NCBI RefSeq assembly: GCF_000737335.2
Contig: NZ_JMCC02000061.1
Location: 45,086 to 109,085 of the forward strand
Direction: 5' to 3'
Source of the DNA: Enhygromyxa salina
GTDB lineage: Bacteria > Myxococcota_A > Polyangia > Nannocystales > Nannocystaceae
DNA: 64,000 bases
Shown here: positions 39,661 through 47,792 of the stretch, piece by piece
How positions within the stretch are numbered: position 1 is the stretch's first letter
Layout of the letters: the number at the start of each line of letters is the position of its first letter
The notes under the pieces: model-generated
Seen by the model: the letters and a program-made list of their open reading frames with translations, nothing else
What the model was told of the DNA's origin: nothing
The model's database searches: none
Program-made: the position numbers and the translations under genes

Positions 39661-40445
39661 GGGAGCGGGCGCCAACGGACACCAGCCTCGAGCAGGTAGC
39701 GCTCGGTGTACTGCTCGTCGTCCGCGGGGCTGACCTTGCGCTCGACGCCGCCGTCCGCTTTGAAGGTCCACGACTCGTCCCAGCGATCGTCGCGATCGAT
39801 GTCGACCTTGGCCCGGTTGAAGCGCAGGCCGTCGTCGCTGTACACGTTGATCTTGAACGACCGGCCCTTGCTCGCGTCCTTGATCTTGGTCTGCACGGGC
39901 TGCGTGAGCAGCTCGAGCATGAGCTGGTCGACCTCGCGCAGGTCCGGGCCGGTCGGGTCGCCATCGGCTTCGCCTGCGGGTACGGGCACCGGGCTCGACG
40001 CGGGCTCGATGGGTGGGGGGGGCGCGGGGACAGGCGCGGGGACAGGCGCCGCGCCGCCGCCCACGACCTGCTCGGGCCCATAGTTGTCATCGTCGGCCGG
40101 GGCGACGGCTCGATACACGACGCCGTTCGACCACCGCCACTTCTCGTCCCAGCGCTCGTCGCGATCGAGGTCCAGCTTCGCGCGCGCCCACACGCCATTC
40201 TCGGCGTAGACGTTGAGCTTGGGCCCGTTGGCGCCGAGGTGGTCCTTGATCTTGTCGCGGCCCTGCGCGGAGGTACCAAACATCTCGAGCAGGGTCGTCT
40301 CTACCAGCTGCGACTCTTGCTCGAGCGCCAGGACGATGGAGCTGTCGTTGGCGCTGATCGCCGCGCGCCCCAGCCAGAACACCAGCGCGCCGCCAACGAT
40401 GATCCCCGCGCCGATCATCAGCGCCCGAAAGGTCTTGAATTTCAT
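39657..40445 (-). CDS. membrane-anchored protein with two Asp-rich (EF-hand-like) repeats
   Basis: 262 residues. One N-terminal transmembrane helix (ALMIGAGIIVGGALVFWLG), then two copies of a 70-80-residue module separated by a Pro/Ala/Val-rich linker. Each copy has a helix, KLNVYAENG or KINVYSDDG, and the acidic motif DLDRDERWDEKW or DIDRDDRWDESW, followed by a V..AP/SPADD segment. The spacing of Asp residues resembles calcium-binding loops. Family not recognised. It overlaps both neighbours by four bases (ATGA upstream, GTGA downstream), so it is part of the radical SAM operon. Confidence 0.8.
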   Translation of the reverse strand: MKFKTFRALMIGAGIIVGGALVFWLGRAAISANDSSIVLALEQESQLVETTLLEMFGTSAQGRDKIKDHLGANGPKLNVYAENGVWARAKLDLDRDERWDEKWRWSNGVVYRAVAPADDDNYGPEQVVGGGAAPVPAPVPAPPPPIEPASSPVPVPAGEADGDPTGPDLREVDQLMLELLTQPVQTKIKDASKGRSFKINVYSDDGLRFNRAKVDIDRDDRWDESWTFKADGGVERKVSPADDEQYTERYLLEAGVRWRPLP

Positions 40446-41395
40446 GTTGGGCCTCGGGTTGTGTGGGTGGTCTCGCGCGCCGCCGCGCGGGGCATCATGC
40501 CGCGCGCGATCGGGACGGTGCAGTTGCAGTAGCGATAGCGGCAGGGGGCGGGCAGGGGCGCGAGCGTGAAGCTACCGTCGAGCAGGTTGCCAAGCCGCTC
40601 GGTCCGGTAGCGGCGGGCGGGATAGCAGCGATACGCCTCGCCGCGATCATCAACCACGAAGTAGCGGGCGCCCGCCCAGCACGGCTGCCCGGCGTAGTCT
40701 GGCGCGATCGATCCGGTCAGGTTGTGGCCGCCAAGCTGCACGAGCGCCTGGCGTTCGCCGGGGGTGTAGGCGATGACCTCGCGATCTTGCTTCTCTGGTT
40801 GGATCTTGAACGTGAGCCCCGCGGCGGCGAAGCGCTCGCGCAGCCGCGGCAGCGCGGCCAGGTTGGCGCGGGTCGCCACACACGTCACGCACACGCTGGC
40901 GCCAGCGGGGGCGTGGTCGCGGGCGAAGCTGCAGCGATCGATGAACGCCGACAAGGTGTCGCGCTGATCCGGCCGGTCGTCGATGTCGACGTACTCGAGG
41001 TGCAGCGAGCAGCTGAGCACGCCCAGCTGCGGACCCACGGCCTGCATGAAGTCCGCGAGCTTGGCCTGGCTCGCCGACAGGTTGGTGACCACGCTGACCA
41101 CGAAGTCCAGCTTGGCCAGCCCCGCGACGGCCTCGAGGAAGCCGGGGTGCACGAACGGCTCGCCGCCCGAGAGCTTGATCTCCCAGGCCCCCGGCAGCGC
41201 GGCGAAGGCCGCCATGAACCGGGGCAGATCCGCGGCCCAGCGCCCGCGGTCGTCGATGAAGCGCTGCGTGCAGTAGCTGCACCGGTAGTTGCAGCTGGTG
41301 TTCATGTTCCACGAGATCGCGCCGCGCGTGGGCGGGGGCGTTGCCGGGTACAGCTTGCGGCCGGCGGGCACCGGCGGGGGCGCGCCGCGCTTCAT
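40442..41395 (-). CDS. radical SAM protein C of the eight-gene operon
   Basis: 317 residues. CxxxCxxC at Cys35, Cys39 and Cys42 (CNYRCSYC), then LSGGEPFVHPG. The C-terminal region has CWAGARYF, a Cys in YRCYPARRY and the motif CRYRYCNCTVPIARGMM. The core and this tail are clearly paralogous to the next upstream gene product; both also share TNLSAS and SLHLE segments. The Cys-rich tail probably binds an auxiliary cluster, like a short SPASM or twitch domain. The substrate is unknown. ATG at 41395 overlaps the upstream stop as ATGA. Confidence 0.87.
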   Translation of the reverse strand: MKRGAPPPVPAGRKLYPATPPPTRGAISWNMNTSCNYRCSYCTQRFIDDRGRWAADLPRFMAAFAALPGAWEIKLSGGEPFVHPGFLEAVAGLAKLDFVVSVVTNLSASQAKLADFMQAVGPQLGVLSCSLHLEYVDIDDRPDQRDTLSAFIDRCSFARDHAPAGASVCVTCVATRANLAALPRLRERFAAAGLTFKIQPEKQDREVIAYTPGERQALVQLGGHNLTGSIAPDYAGQPCWAGARYFVVDDRGEAYRCYPARRYRTERLGNLLDGSFTLAPLPAPCRYRYCNCTVPIARGMMPRAAARETTHTTRGPT

Positions 41396-42327
41396 CGGGC
41401 GACTCCTTCGATCATGCCGCGGTTGGCGGGGACGGTGCACGGGCAGATCGAATAGGGGCAGCGGATCGGACCGGGCCGCAGCTCGACCTGGCCCCGCACG
41501 ACGTTGCCGAGAAACCCCTGGTCGTGGCGCCGCGCGGTCCGGCACGCCCACGCGTCGCCGGACTGCAGCAGCACCAAGTAGCGGGCGCCCGTCCAGCAGC
41601 GCCGCCCGGTGTAGGCCGGCGCCATGTTGGCGCTGCGGGTCCGGGTTGCGAGCTCGAGATCCCCGATGATCGCCTCGACCTCGCGCATTTGCGCTGCGGT
41701 GTAGGGATGCAGCCCGCGCTTGACCTTCATCAGCTGGCCAAACCAGCGGAACCCGGCGGCCTCGACCTCGCGCTTGGCCGCCGCGACCTCGGCCAGGCGA
41801 TCGGGCACCAGCACCATGTTGACCACGAACCGCGCGTTGGCGTGGGCGTGGTCGCGCAGCAGCTCGAGCCGCGCGATGAAGTCGGGCACCCGCGTGAACT
41901 CGAGGTGCAAGCTGGCCGAGACGATCCCAAGCCGCCCGTGGGTCAGCGCCGCGAAGCGCTGCAGCTGCTTGGTCGAAGCCGAGAGGTTGGTGAGCGTCGA
42001 GATGGTGTGCGACCCCGCGACCAGCCGCGGCACGATGTGATCCAGCAAGAGCCGCGAGGCGAAGGGCTCGCCGCCGGTCATCTTGACCTCCCACTGACCC
42101 GGCAGGCCGTTGAGGAAGTCCAGCGCCGCGTCGAGCTCGTCACGGGTGGGGTAGCCAACCCGGTACTTCTTGGACTGAATGCAGTAGCTGCAGTCGTAGT
42201 TGCACTGCCCGCAGACTTGCCACTCCACGGTAGGTTGGTGGGGCCACGGCGGGGCGGCGCCGTCATCCTCGAGCGGCTGCGGCTCGGGCGACCAGGTGTT
42301 GGTGAGGATCGGCAGCTGATGGGCCAT
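41392..42327 (-). CDS. radical SAM protein B of the eight-gene operon
   Basis: 311 residues. CxxxCxxC at Cys42, Cys46 and Cys49 (CNYDCSYC) followed by MTGGEPFASR. The C-terminus has CWTGARYLV, a Cys in AWACRTARRHD and CPYSICPCTVPANRGMI. It is a paralogue of the downstream protein and probably arose by tandem duplication, but identity is only moderate, so the two have diverged in substrate or step. ATG at 42327 is 10 bases after the preceding stop, the only non-overlapping junction of the operon. Confidence 0.87.
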   Translation of the reverse strand: MAHQLPILTNTWSPEPQPLEDDGAAPPWPHQPTVEWQVCGQCNYDCSYCIQSKKYRVGYPTRDELDAALDFLNGLPGQWEVKMTGGEPFASRLLLDHIVPRLVAGSHTISTLTNLSASTKQLQRFAALTHGRLGIVSASLHLEFTRVPDFIARLELLRDHAHANARFVVNMVLVPDRLAEVAAAKREVEAAGFRWFGQLMKVKRGLHPYTAAQMREVEAIIGDLELATRTRSANMAPAYTGRRCWTGARYLVLLQSGDAWACRTARRHDQGFLGNVVRGQVELRPGPIRCPYSICPCTVPANRGMIEGVAR

Positions 42328-42337
42328 GCAAGGGCTC

Positions 42338-43558
42338 CTAGCGCAGCACGGGCAGAGACAGGCGGCGCATCGCGCTGGCGACCGCGTCGGCGCTTGGGGG
42401 CGCGCCGGTGGTTGGTGCTGCGGCCTGGTGGTTTGCCGTGCCGCGGCCGGTGAGCTCGAGCCAGCGGGCCTCACCGTGCGCGGCGCGGACCCGCTCGGAC
42501 CAGGTCAGGTTTTGGTTGAACTTGCCGCACTGTGAACAGCTCGGGAGGTACCGACCCTGGCGCAGGCGCTCGCGCAGGGCGGTCCAGCTGGGCCCGTGCC
42601 ACAGCTGCGAGAAGCGCGTGTTCGCGTCGAGCTGGCCAACAACGACCTCGGTGTTGCAGCAATACAGCACCGTGCCGTCCACGGTGATCCGACTGTAGAG
42701 CTGGCCCATGAAGCACCCGACCTGATCGATCGGCGCGGTCGCCAAGCCGCCGGCCTCGAGCTGCAGCGCGAACGCGTCGAGGTTGTGCGCGAGCCCGAGC
42801 GCCTCGGCGCGCTGCTTGGCGGCCGCGAGCTCGCCCGATCGCAGCCGCGCGCGCTGGTCCGCGTCGATCCCCACGACCTCGGTCCCGGCCCGCAAGGAGG
42901 CCAGCTTGAAGTTGACCCGCGCCGCGTGCAGGCGCGCGGCCTGTTCGATCATGGCGATCAGCTCGCCCGCGTTGTGCTTGCAGATCACGTGGACGTGCTT
43001 GTCGCCCCGGCGACCGGCCGCGCTGAACTGGGCCAGCGTGGACTGCAGACGCTGCCAGTCGCGGGCCGACCAGCTCGGGTGAAAGTCCAGGTACGCCCGC
43101 TCGCTCGCGGCGTGGATCCCCAACAGCAGACAGTCAACCTCGAGCTCGAGGATCCGCGCTGGATCGGCGGCCAGCAAGTTGGTGATCACCGTGAGGTGCA
43201 GCCCGCGACGCTTGACCGCCGCGAGCAGCTCGTAGATCTGCGGGTGGGTGAAGGGCTCGCCCATGCCCGAGACGATCACCGCCTCGAGCCCACCAAGGCT
43301 GTCGATGTCGGCCAGCAGCTGCTCGAACTGGGCTGGATCGGCGCGCTGGCGCTTCCAGCTGATCGGCCGGGGCTGCTGCAAGTGCGGGCTGTGATCCCAG
43401 CAGGTCACGCAGTCGATGTTGCAGGCGTTGGTCACGTCGATGTGAACCGAGGCCGGCCCAAGCGGGAGCTCGCCGGTTGCGAACGCCTCCAGCCGCGCGC
43501 GTTGGTTGGCCTTGTGGGCCGCGACCCGGGCCGCTCGGCGTGCGTGGGCTTCGGTCAC
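42338..43558 (-). CDS. radical SAM/SPASM protein A of the eight-gene operon
   Basis: 406 residues, of a different lineage from B and C. CxxxCxxC at Cys46, Cys50 and Cys53 (CNIDCVTC), the glycine-rich motif VSGMGEPFTHP, TVITNL, and a SPASM-like tail (GCFMGQLYSRITVDG, YCCNTEVVVG, LPSCSQCGKFN). This is the MoaA/PqqE/SkfB-type group, often acting on peptides or on sugar/polyketide intermediates. Start is GTG at 43558, overlapping the glycosyltransferase stop as GTGA. The C-terminal 50 residues are low-complexity Ala/Thr/Pro. Confidence 0.87.
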   Translation of the reverse strand: MTEAHARRAARVAAHKANQRARLEAFATGELPLGPASVHIDVTNACNIDCVTCWDHSPHLQQPRPISWKRQRADPAQFEQLLADIDSLGGLEAVIVSGMGEPFTHPQIYELLAAVKRRGLHLTVITNLLAADPARILELEVDCLLLGIHAASERAYLDFHPSWSARDWQRLQSTLAQFSAAGRRGDKHVHVICKHNAGELIAMIEQAARLHAARVNFKLASLRAGTEVVGIDADQRARLRSGELAAAKQRAEALGLAHNLDAFALQLEAGGLATAPIDQVGCFMGQLYSRITVDGTVLYCCNTEVVVGQLDANTRFSQLWHGPSWTALRERLRQGRYLPSCSQCGKFNQNLTWSERVRAAHGEARWLELTGRGTANHQAAAPTTGAPPSADAVASAMRRLSLPVLR

Positions 43559-45270
43559 GGTGGCGCCCCCTCGCCAGGGCCTGTTGGGGGCGCGCGCAGC
43601 TGCGAGTGAAGGCCTGCGTACAGCCGCTCGCCCGCGAGCCCCGGTGGTTGCTCGAGGATCACCCGCGCGAGCGCGAGCAGGTCATGGCCAGTGTGGGCGG
43701 CGGTGTCGAGCAAGCGCAGCAGCCGGGCGACGAACGCGGGCGCGTCCAAGCTGCGATCGCCCGGGAGCGCGTCGAGGACCATGGTCAGCGCCGACCACTG
43801 GCCGGCGCTGGCGGGGGCGCGCAGGACCGTGAGCAGCAGCTCGCCAAGCAGCTCGGGGTTGATCGCCTCGGACTTGATCCGGCGGGCCATGAGCTTGGCC
43901 AGGCGCGACAGCTGCGGCAGCGGCACGCCGAGCTCGCGGGTCTCGGCCAGCAGATCGAGCGTGGGCGCGAGCGCGAGCTCGCTGCGATCGACGGGGGTCC
44001 GCGGATCCTGCAAGTCGACGCTCAGCTGAACCAGGTCCGCGAGCGAGACACCGCTCGCGCCCAGCTCCGTCAGCAGCGCCTCGTCGAGCGCATCTTTGGC
44101 GTGGTCGAGGATCGCCGCGGGCAGACACAGGCCCAGCAGCTCGCTGGCCGCGGCGCGTGCGTTGTTGGTGGGGACCCGCGCGCGGGCTTGGGTTGCGAGC
44201 GCGGGGCCGCGGTTGGGGTCCAGCAGCTCGCGCAGCGCGGCGAGCAGCTGGGGATCCGCGCGGGGTTGGGGGGAGAGCTCCACGCACAACGCCGCGCCGG
44301 CCTCGACGAAGCCGCGCACCCGATCATGCTGGTCGTCGGCGATCTTGCGCTGCGGCACGAAGGCCGTTGGCACGCCCGCGAAGCTGAGCTCGTGGACGGC
44401 GTTGAAGCCCCCGGCACAGATCGCGGCGTCGAACGCCGACAGCAGCGGGGGCAGATCCGGCGTCGTCCACCAGATCCGCCGCGACCCGGTCAGCGGGCGA
44501 CCGCGAAACAACGGCCCCGCCGCGAACACCAGCCACAGCGGGGGCGCGCTCGCAGACTCGGCCTCGAGGGTGCGCGCGCTGGCCTCGACCGCCTCGAACA
44601 GGCGGGCGACGTCGTCGTCGCCCCCGCCGCCACCGGACACCAACACGCAGCGCGCCTGCGCGGGGATCCCAAGCCGCGCCCGCGCCTGCGATCGGTCGAG
44701 CCGCTCGAACGCCTCGCCGCGCATGATCGGCCCGACGAAGCGCAGCCGGTCCGACGCCAGCCCCAAGGCGGCGGCCAGGCCAGGCTCGCTCGCCGCGTCG
44801 CTGGGCACGATGACCCGCTCATACAGGCCCGCCAACGCCCGAAACGAGGGCCGCCCCGCAAACTCGGGCCGCACCGGTCGCAGCACCAGCGCGGGGTGCT
44901 TGCAGAGATCCAAGACCCCAAGCAGCTCCTGAAACGAGCCACCGGGGAAGGTGTCGACGACGAACAAGTCTGGCCGCAGCAGCGCGACCGAGTGCCAGAT
45001 CCACTGCTTGGCCAGGGCCAGGTAGCTGGGCTTGGAGATCCCCGCCTCCGCGACCACCGACTTGCTGGGCAGCTTGAAGCCAGCGAAGCCCTCGTGGAAC
45101 AACAGCGTGTCGGCCTCGGAGGTGGTCAAGAACCAGTGCTGGCTGCGGATCCCCGCGAAGGTGGCGTAGCGGCGCAGCCACCGATGGATCGCCACTTGCC
45201 GCGAGAGGTGCCCGAGCCCGCGCCCGTTGACGGCGTAGCTGACGATCGAGAGCGTGCGCGGCAGCTCCAT
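43555..45270 (-). CDS. MurG/GT28-like glycosyltransferase with C-terminal helical extension
   Basis: 571 residues. The GT-B fold is recognised by the N-terminal NGRGLGHLSR loop, the nucleotide-sugar-binding segment ICAGGFNAVHELSFAGVPTA and the preceding VLVSGGGGGDDD. About 200 C-terminal helical residues have no recognised domain. It should transfer a sugar from a nucleotide donor; acceptor unknown. ATG at 45270 shares one base with the TAA of the upstream gene (TAATG), a sign of translational coupling. Confidence 0.85.
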   Translation of the reverse strand: MELPRTLSIVSYAVNGRGLGHLSRQVAIHRWLRRYATFAGIRSQHWFLTTSEADTLLFHEGFAGFKLPSKSVVAEAGISKPSYLALAKQWIWHSVALLRPDLFVVDTFPGGSFQELLGVLDLCKHPALVLRPVRPEFAGRPSFRALAGLYERVIVPSDAASEPGLAAALGLASDRLRFVGPIMRGEAFERLDRSQARARLGIPAQARCVLVSGGGGGDDDVARLFEAVEASARTLEAESASAPPLWLVFAAGPLFRGRPLTGSRRIWWTTPDLPPLLSAFDAAICAGGFNAVHELSFAGVPTAFVPQRKIADDQHDRVRGFVEAGAALCVELSPQPRADPQLLAALRELLDPNRGPALATQARARVPTNNARAAASELLGLCLPAAILDHAKDALDEALLTELGASGVSLADLVQLSVDLQDPRTPVDRSELALAPTLDLLAETRELGVPLPQLSRLAKLMARRIKSEAINPELLGELLLTVLRAPASAGQWSALTMVLDALPGDRSLDAPAFVARLLRLLDTAAHTGHDLLALARVILEQPPGLAGERLYAGLHSQLRAPPTGPGEGAPP

Positions 45271-46586
45271 TAGCTGACGTCGTCCCACGCCTCGCGGTCG
45301 TTGCTTGGGTCGGCGTAGCCCTCGTGGATCAACGCCGCCATGGCTTGCTCGCGCGGGTTGTCCCCCGATCCGCCGCCCGATCCCTCGCGCTCGGACTTGG
45401 GCCGCGCGTAGTACTCCCCGACCTCGGGGATGAACCTGGCCTTGACCTCGCCACCGGTCATCAGGTGCCACCAGATCGTCTGGTCGCCCGGGCGGTAGTC
45501 GTCGTAGCTGTCGTAGTCGCGCACGCGCGAGTAGGCGGTGTCCAGCTTGTTCCAGCGCTTGTTCCAACCGTCCGTGGGCACCTTATACTTCGACTGGATC
45601 TGGTGCGCGTCGAACAGCGAGTGCGCGTTCTTGTTGCGCTGGTACTTGTCGATGCCGCGCTTGGCCTTGACCAGGCGTCGCTGCAGCTGGGCCAGCGGGG
45701 CGGCAATCCAGGTCGCACGCATGGCGCTGATGTAGCGCAGCTTGGCCCGGATCCCCGCGACTCGCTTGGCCGCGTAGAGCCCGGGCTCGTAGCCAGACAG
45801 CAGCGTGAGCAGGTCGTCGTCGAGCGCCGACAGGTGCTCGTGGACGCGACCGCGGGTGAGCGCCCAGTGGCGATCCTCGATCGTGCGCAGGGACTCCTGC
45901 AGCTGGGCGTGGCGCACGGCCATCGCTTCGATATGCGCCCGCTCCGAGACCCACTTGGCGAGCTCGGTCTCCAAAGTTCGGCGCGCGGCCGCTTCTTGTT
46001 CGTAGCGCTCGCGCAGCTGCGCGAAGCTGGTCAGCCCACGCGGCTCGCCGAACTGCTCCACGATCGAGTCGCCGTGCTTCCAGTGCCGGTAGTAGGCCAG
46101 CTCGTACCACTTGGTCTGGTAGTTGGGCGTGCCGTAGTCGGCCACCATCAACGGATGGAACATCGGGTGGGCTTCGAGCGGATCCAGGGCTTCTCGCAAA
46201 GGCGCGAGCGGGCGCTCGAGCTCCGCGATCTCGATTGTGCACGCGTTGATCTTCAGCTCGCGGTCTTGAAAATCGGGGTTGGCGTCGAGCGCCGCGAGCT
46301 CGCTGGTGAGCTTTGATCGGTCCTGCTCGATCCGGGCCTGGACCGGCGCGCTGGCGATTGAGGGCAGGTGGATCAGCGACGCCGCCCAATCTAGGTGTTC
46401 CGCGACCAAGCCCGGGACCACCGTCACGGTCAGCTGCTCCCACGCCTGGGCCAGTGAGGCCGTGAGCGCTTGTTGATCCGCGGCGATGACCCGGTCGGAC
46501 TCGCGCAGTCGCTCGCGCTCTTCCGCGTACGCGGTCGCGCTTCGCTTGGCGATCAGCGCGGCGGCGTGCCCGGTGATCCGGCTCAT
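45270..46586 (-). CDS. coiled-coil protein of unknown function in the radical SAM operon
   Basis: 438 residues, soluble and strongly helical, with heptad-rich Glu/Arg/Leu stretches (AYAEERERLRESDR, YEQEAAARRTLETELAKW). An aromatic-rich centre (HPLMVADYGTPNYQTKWYEL) and C-terminal region (WNKRWNKLDTAYSRVRDYD, IWWHLMTGGEVKARF) look like a conserved core. No enzyme motif. It could be a scaffold or substrate-presenting protein. ATG at 46586 overlaps the upstream stop (ATGA). Confidence 0.75.
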   Translation of the reverse strand: MSRITGHAAALIAKRSATAYAEERERLRESDRVIAADQQALTASLAQAWEQLTVTVVPGLVAEHLDWAASLIHLPSIASAPVQARIEQDRSKLTSELAALDANPDFQDRELKINACTIEIAELERPLAPLREALDPLEAHPMFHPLMVADYGTPNYQTKWYELAYYRHWKHGDSIVEQFGEPRGLTSFAQLRERYEQEAAARRTLETELAKWVSERAHIEAMAVRHAQLQESLRTIEDRHWALTRGRVHEHLSALDDDLLTLLSGYEPGLYAAKRVAGIRAKLRYISAMRATWIAAPLAQLQRRLVKAKRGIDKYQRNKNAHSLFDAHQIQSKYKVPTDGWNKRWNKLDTAYSRVRDYDSYDDYRPGDQTIWWHLMTGGEVKARFIPEVGEYYARPKSEREGSGGGSGDNPREQAMAALIHEGYADPSNDREAWDDVS

Positions 46587-46936
46587 GTGCCCTCGTTGGG
46601 TGCGGCGTCGCGGCGCTCGGCGACCGCGTCCAAGAACCGCTCGGCCGCCCACTCGAGATCCTGAACGCTGTCGACCTCGTGCTCGTCGATCAACAGCATG
46701 AACAACTCACCGCGCTCGATCATCGCCCCGAGCACGGCCATCTCGTCGGCCGTGAGATCCAGGTGATCCCCAGCGGCATGAGTCAGGTACTCGAAGCCAA
46801 CCTTGGCGGCGGCGTCCCAGCCATCTGCCGTGAACGCGACGCCCTCGAAGCGCAGCTCGATGTCGCGGGCCAGTGAATAGCCGCGGCGCTCGAACACCTC
46901 CGCCAAGACGGCGCAGCCTCGTTGCTCTGTGACCAC
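46583..46936 (-). CDS. small acidic protein, first gene of the radical SAM operon
   Basis: 117 residues from GTG at 46936. Acidic and helical, with one Cys near the N-terminus (EQRGCAVLAEVFERRGYSLA) and an acidic C-terminal half (HLDLTADEMAVLGAMIERGE, EVDSVQDLEWAAERFLDAV). It lacks the Cys/Gly-rich core of a typical ribosomal peptide precursor, though its place at the head of an operon with three radical SAM genes makes precursor or recognition roles worth testing. Family not recognised. Confidence 0.65.
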   Translation of the reverse strand: MVTEQRGCAVLAEVFERRGYSLARDIELRFEGVAFTADGWDAAAKVGFEYLTHAAGDHLDLTADEMAVLGAMIERGELFMLLIDEHEVDSVQDLEWAAERFLDAVAERRDAAPNEGT

Positions 46937-46956
46937 GAAGGTGAGAGTAGGCGGCC

Positions 46957-47006
46957 GGGCGCGTGGACGGCAAGTCTGTTGATCGGCCGCCGGCCATGAC
47001 GAGCAC
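46957..47006. repeat. 50-bp dispersed repeat with hairpin, copy 1
   Basis: GGGCGCGTGGACGGCAAG...TGTTGATCGGCCGCC recurs at 47743-47792 with about 80 percent identity by eye. Both copies lie at the 3' end of a minus-strand lipoprotein gene. Here GGCGGCCG and CGGCCGCC around it can form a hairpin, so it may end transcription before the radical SAM operon. Confidence 0.6.
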
Positions 47007-47008
47007 GA

Positions 47009-47587
47009 TCAGGGCTCGACCAAGTCGCACCAGCACATGACCGGGTCAGGGACGTCGACGAGTCGCCGCCCGTCATGGGTGAAGCCGCGAACGCTGCGGG
47101 GAGCGTTGGTGTCGGTGCAGCCATCGGGCGCGAGCACAGCCAAGAAGGTGTCGGCCGTGGTGTCGCAATCGGCGACGACCAGGTGCTCTGCGAACCCGGG
47201 CATGGTCACGTCGTCCGTGATGACGCCTTCGTTGGCGAGCAGGACCACGAGGTCAGCCCCCTCGCGCGCGCTGATGAACACCCAGCCATCTGCGAAGCTG
47301 ACGGTAGACAGCCGCTCGAGACCGGGCGCCAAGGTGATCGCGCCGACCGTCGGCGACGCGCCATGGTGAAACTCCTCGCCAACCTTCATCCCCGCGAAGC
47401 GCCCACGCGCTTCAACCTGCTCCGGTCCCGGTCCCGGTCCCGGTTCAGGATCTGTCTGCGCGACTTCGGTCTCGCTCGGTTGCGCTTGCGGGGCTGCGTG
47501 TGGGCCAGTCGGTGGAGCCGGGGTCGGCTTGGACGGGCAGCCGACGAGGCCAAGGACGGCGAGGCACGCGATTGGGGCGAAGCGCAT
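47009..47587 (-). CDS. lipoprotein of unknown function
   Basis: 192 residues. Lipobox LGLVGC, then a Pro/Gly/Gln-rich linker containing GPGPGPE, then a compact domain (GVITDDVTMPGFAEHLVVAD) with Cys pairs in VADCDTTAD, DGCTD and MCWCDL. No family recognised. It precedes the radical SAM operon on the same strand by 72 bases; the hairpin repeat between them suggests separate transcripts. Confidence 0.75.
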   Translation of the reverse strand: MRFAPIACLAVLGLVGCPSKPTPAPPTGPHAAPQAQPSETEVAQTDPEPGPGPGPEQVEARGRFAGMKVGEEFHHGASPTVGAITLAPGLERLSTVSFADGWVFISAREGADLVVLLANEGVITDDVTMPGFAEHLVVADCDTTADTFLAVLAPDGCTDTNAPRSVRGFTHDGRRLVDVPDPVMCWCDLVEP

Positions 47588-47742
47588 GTCAAAGTATACG
47601 AACTCGACTCGGCGAGCGTGCTACCGTCGGCGCAGGTTCCCGAGGGCGCTTGGGTCATCCCCCACTGAGCGCAGCGTTCTCATGCGCCGGCCATGACCTG
47701 AAGGCTCTTTTGGGGCGATCGAGCGGGCGGCTGGACTGTCAC

Positions 47743-47792
47743 GGGCGCGTGGGCGGCAAGCGTGTTGATCAGCCGCCAACCGTGACAATCAC
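47743..47792. repeat. 50-bp dispersed repeat with hairpin, copy 2
   Basis: Second copy of the repeat at 46957-47006. GGCGGC (47751-47756) and GCCGCC (47771-47776) form a stem whose loop contains most of the TGA stop of the FG-GAP lipoprotein gene. The remaining space, 47588-47742, shows nothing else. Confidence 0.55.
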
